Assembly (NCBI RefSeq): GCF_950295315.1
Contig: NC_080181.1
Span: 39,771,375-39,835,374 of the forward strand
Direction of reading: 5' to 3'
DNA from: Erinaceus europaeus
Lineage: Eukaryota; Chordata; Mammalia; Eulipotyphla; Erinaceidae
DNA length: 64,000 nucleotides
In this document: piece by piece, positions 47,022 through 59,591 of the stretch
Layout of the letters: each line of letters begins with the position of its first letter
Position numbering within the stretch: the first letter of the stretch is position 1
The notes under the pieces: generated by a model
Database searches by the model: none
What the model saw: only the letters and a program-made list of their open reading frames with translations
What the model was told of the DNA's origin: nothing
Made by a program: the position numbers and the translations under genes

Positions 47022-47790
47022 TGCAGAGTTATCGCTGGGGCTTACTGCCAATACTATGAATCCACTGCTCCTGGTGGCTATTTTGTTTTTCCCATTTTAT
47101 TGGACAGGATAGAAAGAAATTGAGAGAAGAGAGGGAGAGAGACAGATACCTGCAGACCTGCTTTGCTGCTTATGAAGCATTCCCTCTGTGGGTGGGGAGC
47201 CGGGGAGCCGGGGAGCCGGGGCTCAAACCCAAATCCTTGCACAGGTCCTTGCATTTAGACTATGTACGCTTAAGCTGATGTGCCACAGCCGGAGGGGGGG
47301 TTGCTTTATGTTTCTCTTTGTACAGCAACTCAGATGCTCAAAGACAGATGAGTGGTTAAGAAAGCTGTGGTATATATACACAATGGAATACTTCTCAGTT
47401 ATAAAAAAAAATGATGAACTCTCCTTTGCCACAACTTGGATGGAACTTGCACCATGATAAGTGAAATAAGTCAGAAGAAGGGCACATAGCGAATATTCTC
47501 ACTTATAGGTGAAACTTAAGAAACAAACAAAGAAAGGGAAAACACAAAGTGAAATTTGAACTGGAATGTGGTCTGGTGCACCAGAGTCAAGAACTCTGGG
47601 GATTGGGTGAGGGGAGTTGAAGGAGAAGGTACTGGGCACCTAGTGTGGATGGTGGAGGAGGATTTACTTTGGAGGTGGGAATGTTGTACAGCTAGTTATC
47701 TGTCAGGGGAAGATAAGAAATTGTACTCATGTGACAACAATTGTCTTACCAGTCATCATTTTTCCCAGTAGAAGAATAAACACTCTTTCT
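46936..47790 (+). mobile_element. L1-short ORF2 end and 3'UTR, interrupted by SINE-A+
   Basis: Sense L1 text TATTGCTATGAACATAGATG, then after the SINE, GATGAGTGGTTAAGAAAGC and GGAATACTTCTCAGTTATAA. The 3'UTR (CTGGTGCACCAGAGTCAAG and GGATGGTGGAGGAGG) follows, ending near GAAGAATAAAC. Confidence 0.82.
46985..47300 (-). repeat. SINE-A+ with (CT)n end and GGGGAGCC triplication
   Basis: A (CT)n run (46987-47018) precedes CCTGCAGAGTTATCGCTGG. The box B-side text is expanded to GGGGAGCCGGGGAGCCGGGG at about 47193-47219, where other copies have one unit. Confidence 0.88.
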
Positions 47791-47796
47791 AGTTAG

Positions 47797-47898
47797 TGGC
47801 TGGAGAAATAGTTCAGCTATTTCTGTATGAGAGTTTGATGCATATGCCTGGGGCTCGTGGATAGATCCCCAGAGTATACCAGTATACCATAGGGCTTC

Positions 47899-47929
<31 letters not shown>

Positions 47930-48000
47930 TCCTTCCCTCCCTCCCTCTCTCCCTCTTTTCCTCCCTCCTTCTCTCCCTCCCTCACTAAGGGAAATAAAAC
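47797..48000 (+). repeat. SINE-C/D-like element with pyrimidine expansion
   Basis: Head GAGAAATAGTTCAGCTATTTC, CCTGGGGCTCGTGG, then CT, CCTT and CCTC repeats at 47901-47981 and an AAATAAAAC end. Confidence 0.65.
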
Positions 48001-48600
48001 TAATCTTTTAAAGAAAGTAAATGTATTTACTAACTTTCAAAGAAAGCTCCAACACTGAGCTATCTCACCAACGCTTCAGGTCTAGGCTTGTACTCTAGAA
48101 TCTGTGTGCCTCTCACACATCTGTTTCAACATATAATGAAACTAAGGAGTATCTGGAAAATAATAAGTATTGCTCAAGTGTTTATTTTTGTTGCTTATCA
48201 ATAAATTAGTCCTTCACAAAAAGAAGAAAGAAAGAAAGAAAGAAAGAAAAGAAAAAATTTTGTTATCTAAAAATATCTTGGAGGATGCCAGAGAGAATCT
48301 CATGCTAGAGGGAGGGGTAGGCATTCCACAAGTTAAAAAAAAAAAAAGTCAAAGATGACTGTTTAGGGGTAGGAATGGAAGACAGATGGGAAATACAGTG
48401 AACACCAGGTCACAGTAGACTGCATCTGTAGGACCTGAGAGGGATTTGGTGCTATGTAGAGAAGAGCCTCTGTAGACTAATCCAGAGGGGACCACAGGGG
48501 TGGGGGAACCTAGCTCCGGGTATTCTCTGTTGAAACTCCTTTGCAGACACACGGTCTATAAATGGACTATTGGCATCATCATGAAAGGTCTGAAGCTGTT
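48001..48600. other. Intronic sequence with (GAAA)n at 48223-48252
   Basis: About 600 bp. 48035-48110 may be a degraded antisense SINE-D. Otherwise nothing is recognised. Confidence 0.5.
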
Positions 48601-48624
48601 TTTTTTTCACAGAATAAACAATTA

Positions 48625-49035
48625 TTTTTTATCTTTAATATTTTTATTGGGAGGATTAATGGTTTAAGGTAAATACAGTTTTTGATACATGTGTAAAATT
48701 TCTCAATTTTCTGCAAAACACTCTCACCCGAAGCCTAAGTCTTCTACCATCTTGCAACAAGACCTGAAAGCCCCACCCTCCCCACCAGAGTCCTTTACTT
48801 TGGCTCAATACAGCAACCCCAGTCTAGGCTTTACATTGTATTTTCCCTTTCTGTTCTTATTTCTCACTTCTGTCTGTGTGTAAGATCATCCCATATTCAT
48901 CCTTCTCTTTCTGGCTTATCTCACTGAACATGATTCCTTTGTGCTCCATCCAAGATGGAGTGAAGAAGGTGACTTCATCATTCTTAGTAGCTGAGTAGTG
49001 TCCTGTTGTGTATATAAACCACAACTCTGTCAGTC
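48625..49035 (-). mobile_element. L1-short 3' end, 5'-truncated
   Basis: Antisense: TTTTTATTGGGAGGATTAATGG (3' end), CCACCAGAGTCC, CTGGCTTATCTCACTGAAC and ends in ORF2 near ACCACAACTCTGTCAG. Confidence 0.85.
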
Positions 49036-49212
49036 ACAAACTTTTATTTTTAATATTCTGTTCTGAGAAGGCACTTTAGTCAGTCTAAAATCCTTTTTTT
49101 AAAAAGGAAATAAAAATTGTTATAACACCTAGGCTAACATCTTTTTAAAAAGTTTTATTTATAAAAAGTAAACACTGACCAAAAAACAGAAGATAAGAGT
49201 GGTACCACTCTA

Positions 49213-49496
49213 GGAGTTGGGCGGTGTCACAGTGAGTTAAGTGCACATGGTGCAAAGTGCAAGGACCGGCTTAAGGATCCTGGTTCGAGCCCCTGGCTTC
49301 CCACCTTCAGGGGAGTCGCTTCACAAGCAGTGAAGCAGGTCTGCAGGTGTCTTGTCTTTCTCCCCCATCTCTGTCTTCCCCTCCTCTCTTGATTTCTCTC
49401 TGTCCTATCCAACAACAATGACATCAGTAACCACAACAGTGTTAAACAACAAGGGCAACAAAAGGGAAAATAAATAAATATAAAAATTATTTTTTA
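49213..49496 (+). repeat. SINE-A nested in L1, first of two
   Basis: Complete sense copy from GGAGTTGGGCGGTGTCAC to AATAAATATAAAAATT. The preceding AAGAGTGGTAC is L1 target sequence. Confidence 0.92.
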
Positions 49497-49507
49497 AAAA
49501 AGAGTGG

Positions 49508-49780
49508 GGGAGTCGGGCAGTAGTGCAGTGGGTTAAGCACGTGGCACGAAGCACAAGGATGATCATAAGGATCCTGGTTCGAACCCCTGGCTCCCCACCT
49601 GCAGGCGGTGAAGGAGTTCTACAGGTGTCTTTCTCTCCCTCTCTCTGTCTTCCCCTCCTCTCTCCATTTCTCTCTGTCCTATCTTACAACAACAACATCA
49701 ATAACAACAATAACAACTACAACAATAATGAAAAACAACAAAAGCAACAAAAGGTAAAATAAATAAATAAATATAACAAA
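49508..49780 (+). repeat. SINE-A nested in L1, second of two
   Basis: Complete sense copy with GGGAGTCGGGCAGTAGTGC head but lacking part of the GGGGAGTCGCTTCACA segment. AAAAAAGAGTGG lies on both sides (ending at 49507 and near 49790). Confidence 0.92.
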
Positions 49781-50088
49781 AAAAGAGTGGTACAATTCCA
49801 CACAATTTCCACCACCATAATTCCACATCCCATCCCCTCCCCTGATAGCTTTCCTATTCTTTATCCCTCTGGGAGTATGGACCCAGGGTCATAATGGGGT
49901 GCAGAAGGTGGAAGGTCTGGCTCCTGCAATTGCTTCCCCACTGAACATGGGTGTTGAAAGGTCGATCCATACTCCCAACCTGTCTCTCTCTTTCCCTAGT
50001 GGGTCAGGGCTCTGGGGTAGTGGGGTTCAAGGACACATGTGGGGTCATCTTCCCAGGGAAGTCCAGTTGGTATTATGGAACATCTTGA

Positions 50089-50423
50089 AAAGCATTTTCA
50101 CTTGAGGTCTGTTCAGTAAGGACTAGCATCCATAATGTGAATTTTCAATTTGAAAAACATATCTTCCAGCCCCCCCCCCCTTTTTGTTTTTTACCTCCTC
50201 TCCTATATGACATGTTTTAACTCAAGGAAAGAAAGTTATCTGGAGTGCAGTGAAGCCTCTGCAGTGATATTTTCTATAAAACTGGTTCTGGGTTTGACAG
50301 ACGAGCAGTTTCTCATCTTATATCTATGACATGACTCGTGACATAAATCTGCCTGGGGTTTGCATATAAATTAGATTGATCTCCATGCTGCTGGTGTAAC
50401 AATGTGTGTTTGCTTCCAATTAG
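50089..50423. other. Intron end before the last exon
   Basis: About 335 bp, including a C-run and T-run at 50169-50190, ending TTGCTTCCAATTAG. Confidence 0.7.
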
Positions 50424-50765
<342 letters not shown>

Positions 50766-50844
50766 GTGACTGTACTTGATTTTTCAAAGACTTCATTTAA
50801 CACTGAGTGAAATATTACTCTGCCTGTCAAGTTTTTATACCTGT

Positions 50845-51040
50845 GTACACACACAGATACACACACATGCAGACACACACATATATACATACACAATTGT
50901 ATATATATGTGAACTTTCTCAGCATATATATAAAGTACACGTGTATATGAGGATGTATGTGTATGTGTTTATACACACAGGTGGAAGGGCCTATGTGTAC
51001 ATACCACAAATACACATACATACATACATTTTGCAGCTAT
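50845..51040. repeat. CA/TA/TG-rich low-complexity region in the 3'UTR
   Basis: Alternating purine-pyrimidine text (ACACACAGATACACACAC, GTATATATATGTG, ATGTATGTGTATGTG) with some inverted symmetry between the CA-rich left part and the TG-rich right part. Confidence 0.85.
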
Positions 51041-53398
51041 GGACAATTTAACACAGGATGCATATTAAAGAGAGTCCGAGTTTGCTTTTTTCTTTCTTTT
51101 TTTTTTTTAATTGAAAGGGACAAGTATCGTCTAAACATTATGCCTTGAGAATGAGGGTGTGAAACACAGTATCATCCCAAAACATGTCTTTTCTTAACAT
51201 CCGTTAGGTGGTTTAGTTGAAAAAAAAAAAAGTCCAAAGGAGGCTCTTAGTTAATCTCTACAAACTCATTCAGTGGTATTGGCTAGTTCGAAACAAGTCA
51301 CACGTTTTCATATCCTCACAGTTTACTAAGCAAAGTTTTCTTTGACTCTTTTGGCCATGGGGTTTGCTTGCGTTGAGCATATGTTTTCTGTATGAGTGTA
51401 GTGGGTGAGGTGAGTCACCATCATGCACACACCTGCTGTCTTAGATAGATCCCATGGGGATGTCTGAATGTCCATCTTTTGAAAGAAGGAAAAGGAAAAA
51501 AACAATCAAGAAGAAATAGTATCTTGTTGTAAGTACTCTGATGTACAGTATGTATTTATTCATTCACTCAGAGTGGCGCATTCTGACAGTATTTAGTTGA
51601 CATTTCCATCCCAAAACATGTGCTCCACATCTTGTAAGGATTTCTAGGCCTGGTATCTAATGAAGCATAGACGTCTCAGGTTATTTGTTACTCTAAGGTA
51701 AAATCCTATAGGGTGATCCCCTCCCCTTGTTTTTCTGTTCTTGATCATTCTTACAACATTGTATGTTACTGTAAGATATATTTGCATAATATGCATATAT
51801 ATGTATATTTACCAGGATTTTGTTTGTTATGCTTGCTATCATGGCAGCATGCAATGTCATAGTTTTTTCCTTTCTGTGATGAAACTACTTTCTGTTATCT
51901 AGAATTAAGATTGATGCTAAAACACTCCTGTTCAATTTTAGAAACCAAGAAACATCCTCATGCTTTTCTTTCTGTATCTGACATATTTCACAAGCACATC
52001 CAGCTCCTCTTAGATGATCACTGCAGGAACATAACCAGTATACAACATGTATCACCCCGTGACCCATGGACCGTTCTCTTGAGGCCAAGGAGAGCAACCT
52101 GACAACAAACACAGTCACTTTGGGTTACTTCTGATCCACAGCCTCATCAGTATTTGGACTTTTTAAAGCTCGTAGAACCAAGACAAGGTGCACCGGTTTC
52201 ATAGACGCAACCTTAACTTAATATTTAGATGAGATCTTTCTAAAGAAAAAAAAAAGAGATGATATATTTTTTGTAAACAATATTTCTATCACAGGCATCC
52301 ATAAACTGAAGTGACTACAGTTGTGCAAACAGATGTCACAGTGAAGTTAAGCATTTGGAGAACAAACAAACAAGCAAAACATTCAGGAAAGAACTGCTAA
52401 ATTAATACTTTTATCCCCAAACACCACATATGCCACACCCTCTCTGTTCTATAGGTAATCAGTGAGCACCGTCCTGAACAGTACTCTTGCTCTGTCACAT
52501 CATAAGTTAGATGTTCTGTAGATATAGGCACAGCCATCCACAGGGATGCATGTGATGGAATTGTCACTGTGAGCTGACCACTACTTGGTTTTTCATTGAC
52601 GGCCATCTTGAATGTGTGGGCATGAGACAGTTCAGGACATGCTGACAAGTAAAACATAACCCACAGAGTCTCACGCTAGCAGCCATGATCAAATGGCAGC
52701 CCCTAACCCCTCCTTCATTATGATCCCAAGATAATTCACTGTTCTCCTTTTCCTGGCCACTACTCTCTGATTTTATTTATGTAGTTGCTTATCTTCTAGA
52801 GATGAGTCAGTGATTTCTTGGTCTTTGGCTTTTCTCTGGCAATTTTATTTTTCTTCCATGGGTAACAACGGGGGATTCTAAAAGTTTAACAGTTTGGGAA
52901 AAACCTTGTAAGTGGCCTTATCATTATTAACATGTTAAAGGAAAACAACAACAAAAAAGACATTTGTGAAGACCTTATCCCTTTCAATACTTCAAGGTAT
53001 CTTTTCTGTATCCAGTGATTCAAGGAGTGCACTCCACATGCAGAAGAGGGACCCCAAAATGCGAATGAACATGGACTAAACAAAACAACAACAACAACAA
53101 AAATGTACAATTTATACTTCTCAGAACTGTGACATTAATTCTCTCTGGGAGATAAAGAGATTCACAACGTTTTTGATGCATAGCTGAGGTATACCACTAT
53201 CAAAGGCAGAGACCCCAATGGGACTCAGAAGAACTGCAGTCTACTTCCCAAGGTTTTCTGGATATAAATTTGCATGGTATAGTCATAATAGCTTTTGAGC
53301 TTTTTATATGCATTTGGCACCAAGACTGGGATCCACAACTTTATAGACACTGCGATGACGTTAACATAATAGCTATACTATAAATAGTGTTTGTAACT

Positions 53399-53476
53399 AC
53401 ACACCCACACACATACACACATGAATACATACATATATTCTGTAAAAAACACACATACACACACACACACACACAA
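53399..53476. repeat. CA-rich low-complexity region in the 3'UTR
   Basis: ACACACCCACACACATACAC and, after a gap, (AC)n at 53449-53475. Confidence 0.88.
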
Positions 53477-55466
53477 CTTTTTAAGATCCTTGAGTATGTG
53501 TTTGCTTTACTCCATTTCAGAAGAAAAACCACTTTTCTTCTAAGGAAATTATTTTATAGCTTCTCCATTTTTTAAAGTTGTGAGAAAGACTGAGAAGCAG
53601 GATGCTGTGCTGCCTGAAGACAGTTGAATTTGGTTCTCTGTTCTGTTCAATGACCTCTCATTACTCCACAGTAACTCCTGGAGCCACTGAGTGAGCCACA
53701 TAGAGGAATTCTGAACCTGAACCTCTGACATCACTGGGGAGTGATCTTTGACCCACATCCAGGCCTCTTGAGTAAGGAGAGAAAATTTGAATTTGGAATA
53801 TAATGCTATTTCTTTCTCAACAACTGAACGTAATAAAAGGTTAATTTTTCTAAGTAGTCCTGTCTTTCCCAAATGCTTCAGTTTCTCACAATGTACAGAA
53901 GAACCTTGCTGTCACAGTTTGTTATTCCTCCATATTTAGATAGACTTGAGACAGTTCAAGAGCCTGGGTACATAAATCCCTACCAAGAAAAACTAATGAG
54001 ACTTGAGTATTCTATTAAAAAACAATCAAACAAACAAAACATCTTTGTTCTTGTTCACCAACCCCATGATTGTATAGGGGCTTCACTGTCTATATAATAT
54101 GAGATACTCATGTACCCCTGAATCTTAAATGAACTAGAAAGTATGTCATGCTGATACCCCTGTAAGATTTAAAAATCACATGTGCATCTGCAAAAGCATG
54201 TGTTTTTCCTGCCAGAATTTTTGACATCTTCAACTATTCAAATTCAAGACACCTCTCTCTTATCCAGTGATAGAATTAACATTTCCACCAAGAGCTCATT
54301 TCTGAGGTGATGTCAAGCACATTTGGGACTGATTTTCAGGGCCTAAACACATTGAAGCTGTAGGTATTTTCAGCTTTAGTAGATAACCCCAAAATAGTAG
54401 TTAATTCCCAAAATAGTGTATTCTAAGAGAGAGGGAGAGAGTCCAACTTTGAACCTCCTATCTTAAAAGTATAAACCATCCCATAATTCAGTCATGGCCC
54501 CATCTGGAAACCAATTCCTAGTTCTGGCTATTTGATGTAAATGAAACTGAACCATAGGTGAGATATTCTTTGACTGGGGGAGTTGACTCTGGCTCTCACC
54601 TGGATGTGAGTCATCAGTCTCACACTGAAAGTGGGGCAGAGAGCTGCCCAGGTGGAATAAAAATCCCAGGCCACTAGCTAGTGTGCCTTGGATCAATTAC
54701 CTCTCCTACTGCATTGCAAGGTGCCACGTTTTCCTGAAATTCCCAACACCTGGGTGAACAGAGACCTCCCAGAGCGTGGCTCACACACCATGCCTCTCCC
54801 ACAGGGTCAGCCCTGTAACACACATTTTGTCATTTTTGTCTCCTATTTCCACTCCCCAAGTCAGTGAGTTTGTTCAAGGTAAGTAAAAGATTATTTTAGT
54901 AGGAATAGGCGGTTGCTGTCATATCCAATTCCCATATGCTGATTTCATTGTACAAATAACTCAAAACCCAATTTTGTTTAAGCACATTGATGTAAGTTTT
55001 TTATATTATTTGACATGAAAAAAAAAACAGCAAAATTGAGTAATCCAATATGAAACTTGTTGATGAATGAACTCAAATTTATTAAAAAAAAAAAAAAAAA
55101 AAAAAGGACTAACTGGCATTAATGTGAAGACTGATTTTTTTTTTCTCCCTTCTTTGGCTATTTGTTAATATTATTCAGATAGGTTGGTTATTTGAATTTG
55201 AGGCAATTCTAGTTGCATATTCCCATACAGGTTGTAATAAAAAGAAAAGGGGTGTTCAAAGCTGGTTTTGTGAGAGACCAGGTGAACAATAACCTTTCTG
55301 AAACCATGCTTTATTCTGAACTTCAAAGGGCATCTACACAGAGATTCAACACACCCCTATATTCAAATAATCTGTTAAGAGGGATGTATTTTCATATTAA
55401 ATACCAGGAAACAAGCGTACCAATAACCTTCTGCACACATAATACTGGTTATCTATAGTTCTTGGT

Positions 55467-55472
55467 AATAAA
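55467..55472 (+). promoter_or_regulatory. Candidate distal polyadenylation signal AATAAA
   Basis: AATAAA in CTTGGTAATAAAACGC, just before the first downstream SINE at 55478. It is the last signal before repeats resume, which makes it the best candidate for the distal end. This is inference only. Confidence 0.4.
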
Positions 55473-55477
55473 ACGCA

Positions 55478-55582
55478 CTGCTCAGCTCTGGCTTATGGTG
55501 GTGTGAGGGAATGAACTTGGAACTTTGGAGCCTCAGGCATGAGAGTCTCTTTGCATAACCATTATGCTATCTACCCCACCCT
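55478..55582 (-). repeat. SINE-C
   Basis: Antisense: CAGCTCTGGCTTATGGTGG, AACTTTGGAGCCTCAGGC, head CATAACCATTATGCTATC. Confidence 0.87.
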
Positions 55583-55737
55583 TGAGAATAAAATTTCAGC
55601 ACTCCCAGGAAAGTTCTAAGGATTCCTCTGTAACAGCTCTCCACCAGTGCTGTTAGTCATACAAATGTACAGGGTTATTAAGGGAGGCTTACCTTTGAAA
55701 TTGTTCTTTCTTAATGCATTTTATTGTATAGACAACT

Positions 55738-56080
55738 TTTAAAAAATTATTGATTAGTAAGACTGTAACATAATGATTATAATTCCATACAGTTCCTATT
55801 ACCAGTGTTCTGTGTTCCATCTCCTCCATTGGAAGGTTCCCTATTTTTTACCCCTCTGGGAGTTTGGACCAAAAATCTTTATGGGGTGCAGACGGAAATT
55901 CTGACTTCTGTAACTGCTTCTCTTACTGGACATGGATGTTGGCAGGTGGATCCATATCCCCAGGTTGTTTCTATCTTTCCCTAATAGGGTAGGGGTCTGG
56001 AGAAGTGAGATTCCAAGATACATTGGTGAGGTCGTCTACCCAGAGAAGTCAAGGATGGCATCATGGTAGCATCCACAACT
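55738..56080 (-). mobile_element. Short 5'-truncated L1-long 3' end
   Basis: Antisense distal 3'UTR with TAATTCCATACAGTTCC, CCTCTGGGAGTTTGGACC and GCATCATGGTAGCATCC. ACAACTT on both sides may be the target duplication. Confidence 0.85.
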
Positions 56081-56144
56081 TCTTTTTTTAACCCACCCAG
56101 TCATCTTTGTGACCCTAATTTGGACATGCATTATAGCAATTATT

Positions 56145-56340
56145 ATTTTTAATATCTTTATTCATTTTTTGTGTAGTGACAGGAAAAATATGAGTGGGTA
56201 GGAGGAGATAGAGGGAGAGAGAAACAGAGACACCTGTAGTACCACTTCACTTGTGAAACATTCCTGCAGGTGGGGACCAGATCCTTGAAGCTAGGTCCCT
56301 ACGTGTACACTCTTTATCAAGTGCACCACCACCTAGTCCC
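56145..56340 (-). repeat. SINE-B
   Basis: Antisense: AATATCTTTATTCATT tail, ACACCTGTAGTACCACTTC, head GTGCACCACCACCTAGTCCCC. 56341-56704 is unassigned sequence. Confidence 0.82.
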
Positions 56341-56704
56341 CATACTAATTCTTTGTGGAAGACTTAGGCATGACTATGGGACTTTTCTCACCTAGTTCAC
56401 TAGGCTAAAAGGCACATTTAGATGGCTCATAGAGATTATCAGTGACTACAGAGTAAGATATTTTTAAATCTGCCTAATAGTCCCTTTATCATTTTAACGA
56501 GGAGCTAATGGATTGCAATACAGTTGTAGACCCACATGGGTACAATTTTACATCTCTACATTTTACATCAATTTTACATCCATGCTGTCTGCAAGACACT
56601 CTACCTAGTTGTATCCCTACCAGATTCAACTAATTCTCCTGCCCCCACAATTGCCACAGCCAAAATACACACTTTGCACCATTTTACAATTCATTTTTTC
56701 CCTT

Positions 56705-58060
56705 TTTTTTATTTAAAAAAAGGTGACATTAACAAAACCATAGGATAAGAGGGGTATAACTCCACACAGTTCCTACCACCAGATCTCCATATCCCATCCC
56801 CTCCCCTGATAGCTTTCCTATTCTTTATCCCTCTGGGATTATGGACCCAAGGTCATTGTGGGTTGCAGAAGGTGGAAGGTCTGACTTCTGTAATTGCTTC
56901 CCCGCTGAATATGGGCATTGAGTGGTCAATCCATACTCCTAGCCTGCCTCTTACTTTCCCTAGTAGGGTGGGGCTCTGGGGAAGCTGAGCTACAGGACAT
57001 ACTGGTGGGGTCGTCTGTCCAGGGAAGTCTGGTCAGCATCATGCTGGTATCTGGAACCTGGTGGCTGAAAAGAGAGTTAACATACAAAGCCAAATTGTTG
57101 AACAATCATGGACCTAAAGGCTGGAATAGTGCAGATGAAGTGTTGGGGGGTATTCACTGCAGACTATTGTATATATTTTGCCCTAGTTTGTGGATACATG
57201 TGAACATATGCTCTGTCTCATGGGACCGGTCTGTATCTAGGTTTTGGGACTTTGTTAGGAAGTGAGCCACCTGGAATGTAATTAGAGAATCCTATGAAAG
57301 GAAAGTTCTCACCCGAGTAATGAAGCTGAAGGGTTGTCATTCCACACTTGAAGTTTCTGGACAGTCTGAAGTGAAGCATGCTGAGGTGGCACTCATTGCA
57401 TTGATTAGGTTGGGATCGGATCAGCATATTTAATATTATTTGGTATGAATTGAGAGAAGCATGCAGGAAAGTGAGCCCCACCCTAAGGTTCCAGGACTGG
57501 GGAAAGTATAGACTCTATAGTGGAAATGTGAGGTTTCTGTTGACTTAGGGTTCAAGAAATCAATAGATAGTTATTGTTATAACCACATTATTTGGTAATT
57601 GGGTTAACTTTGAAAAATCCCTTTGTTAGGATTTGTTGTATAATACCCAACATCACCATAATTTATGTTCTTTGACATTATTTGTATATAGCTGTGCCAC
57701 CGGTTGCTTCTGTTCTTCCTAGTCTAGGCTTTTGAGAGAGTCAACATATCAAAAACTCAGCCTATGTATTAAAATGACTCAGACTGTTTTTTAAAAAGTT
57801 TGAGACATACAATCATTTTTTCCCTCTCACATTAATTAAATAGTGATTTATATGAGTACAAATTAATAGGAATGTACATAAACACCATTCCCACCACCAA
57901 AAGACTGTGTCCCATCTCACCCACCCCGGCCACCCCAGGAAGATGAATATCCACCCTCACCCACACCCTGGGGTGTTTACTTTGGTGCCCTACTCCAGAT
58001 TTAGTCAAATCCTGCTTTTAGTTTCCCTTTCTGTTCTTTTACAATTCTTACCTACCTCCT
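56705..58060 (-). mobile_element. L1-long, essentially complete 3'UTR (about 1.35 kb)
   Basis: On the minus strand the copy begins near the ORF2 end (AAAGGGAAACTAAAAGCAGG) and passes a G-rich stretch (rc of CCACCCCGGCCACCCC). It runs without break to the terminal GGTTTTGTTAATGTC and AATAAA-containing tail at 56705. It is the reference copy for the other L1-long fragments here. The open frame at 56918-57265 is antisense UTR and not coding. Confidence 0.88.
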
Positions 58061-58480
58061 TCTCCCCTTATATTGAGAGGTTAATTGTTTACAGTAAAAT
58101 TGTTGGCACATGGATATTATTTCTCCTCTCACCAAAATGTCTGTAAAATACGGTCACCCCCAAATAAGTCCCGTCATCATGTACTAAGAGCTGAAACCCT
58201 CCTCTTCTGCCATGCCCCCTTCTTGCCCTCCTTCCTCAGAGTTCTTTGCTTTGGTGCAATACACCAAACCAGTCCCAGTTTTAGTTTGTCTTTTTTTTTT
58301 TTCTTTTCATTCTTTTTTCTTAAGTTCTGTCTAGGAGTGAGATCATCCTCATCTTCATCCTTCTCTTTCTGGCTTATCTCACTTAACATAATTCCTTCAA
58401 GCTCCATACAAGATGAGGTGAAGAAGGTGACTTCATTGTTCTTCATAGATGACTAGTGTTCATATGTATATACATCTTCT
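58061..58480 (-). mobile_element. L1-short 3' end
   Basis: Antisense: GAGAGGTTAATTGTTTACAG (3' end), GCTTTGGTGCAATACACC, CTGGCTTATCTCACTTAAC, into ORF2. Confidence 0.85.
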
Positions 58481-58539
58481 CTTTACCAGCTTGTAAAGGA
58501 AAAGTGGTTTTCTTCTTTCTTTCTTTTTTTTTTCCTTTG

Positions 58540-58870
58540 GTCTTTATTGAGGGGGATTAATGGTTTACAGTCAACAATAAAGTACAGTAGTCTGTACATG
58601 TATAACATTTCTCCATTTTCCACATAACAATTCAACTCTCTCCAGGTCGTCTTCTGCCATCATGTTCTAGGACCTGAACCCTTCCTCCCCCACCAGAGAG
58701 TCTTTTACTTTGGTGCAATACACCAACTCCAGTCCAAGTTCTGCTTAGTGTTTTCCCTTCTGTTCTTATTTTTTAACATCTGTGAATGGTATCATACCAT
58801 AGTCATCCTTCTCTTTCTGACTTATCTTACTTAACATGATTCCTTTAAGCTCCATTCAAGCTAAGGCAAA
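58540..58870 (-). mobile_element. L1-short 3' end, second copy in tandem
   Basis: Antisense: TTTATTGAGGGGGATTAATGG, AATACACCAACTCCAGTCC, GACTTATCTTACTTAAC. It has the same orientation as the element at 58061-58480. Confidence 0.85.
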
Positions 58871-58970
58871 GAATAACTGACTCTCTGGGACCCACAATAA
58901 CATTTCAGATGAAAGACATTGATCTTACAGAACGAATTCAACAGTAGTTGCTGATTAAGATACTCCTATC

Positions 58971-59320
58971 GGGGGTCAGGAAGTAGCGCAGTGGGTTAAG
59001 CGCACGTGGCGCCAAGCGCAAGGACCGGCAAGAATCCCGGTTCCAGCCCCCGGCTCCCCACCTGCAGGGGAGTTGCTACATAGGCGGTGAAGCAGGTCTG
59101 CAGGTGTCTATCTTTCTCTCCCTCTCTGTCTTCCCCTCCTCTCTCCATTTCTCTCTGTCCTATCCAACAACAAATAGCATCATCAACAGCAGTGATAACC
59201 ACAACAAGGGTAGGACAACAAGAGCAACAAAAGGGGGGAAAAATGGCCTCCAGGAGCAGTGGATTCATGGTGCAGGCACTGAGCCCAGCAATAACCCTGA
59301 AGGCAAAAAAAAAAAAAAAA
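58971..59320 (+). repeat. Young SINE-A+ with perfect 14-bp target-site duplication
   Basis: AAGATACTCCTATC at 58957-58970 and 59321-59334. The head (TAGCGCAGTGGGTTAAGCG) is intact and CpG-rich. It ends in an 18-19-base A-tail. Confidence 0.96.
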
Positions 59321-59406
59321 AAGATACTCCTATCATTAGAGGGACTTAAACTGTTGTCTTTGCTTTTCATATAAATAAATAAAATTTATTTAAAATGCAC
59401 ATACAA

Positions 59407-59545
59407 GGGGCTTAGGTGCTGGCACACCATGCTGAATGTATATGCAACCATGAACAAGGACTTGGGGTTCAAATGCTGAGTCCCCACCTGCAGAGTTGGA
59501 GGTGGAGGGGAAACTTCACAATCAATGAAGCAGTACCTACTCCTT

Positions 59546-59591
<46 letters not shown>

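Larger units (their letters stand above)
49145..50088 (-). mobile_element. L1-long 3' end hosting two SINE-A insertions
   Basis: The L1 tail and first ~40 bases lie at 49145-49212 (ACAGAAGATAAGAGTGGTAC). After two SINEs it resumes at about 49785 with GAGTGGTACAATTCCACAC and continues to about 50088. Both SINEs entered at the AAGAGTGGTAC site. Confidence 0.88.
50766..55480 (+). other. GABRB3: GABRB3 3'UTR (inferred), about 4.7 kb without SINEs
   Basis: The stretch after the stop has no recognisable SINE or L1 for 4.7 kb, in contrast to all introns here. GABRB3 is known to have a long 3'UTR of about 4 kb. AATAAA motifs in the distal part occur at 53832-53837, 54656-54661, 55236-55241 and 55467-55472. 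Which one is used cannot be read from sequence alone. An A-run lies at 55083-55105. Confidence 0.7.

Noticed and set aside
50845..51040. Possible regulatory hairpin in the 3'UTR from CA-rich and TG-rich halves
   Set aside because: Complementarity is only what low-complexity CA/TG sequence gives by chance. Without conservation data it cannot be supported.
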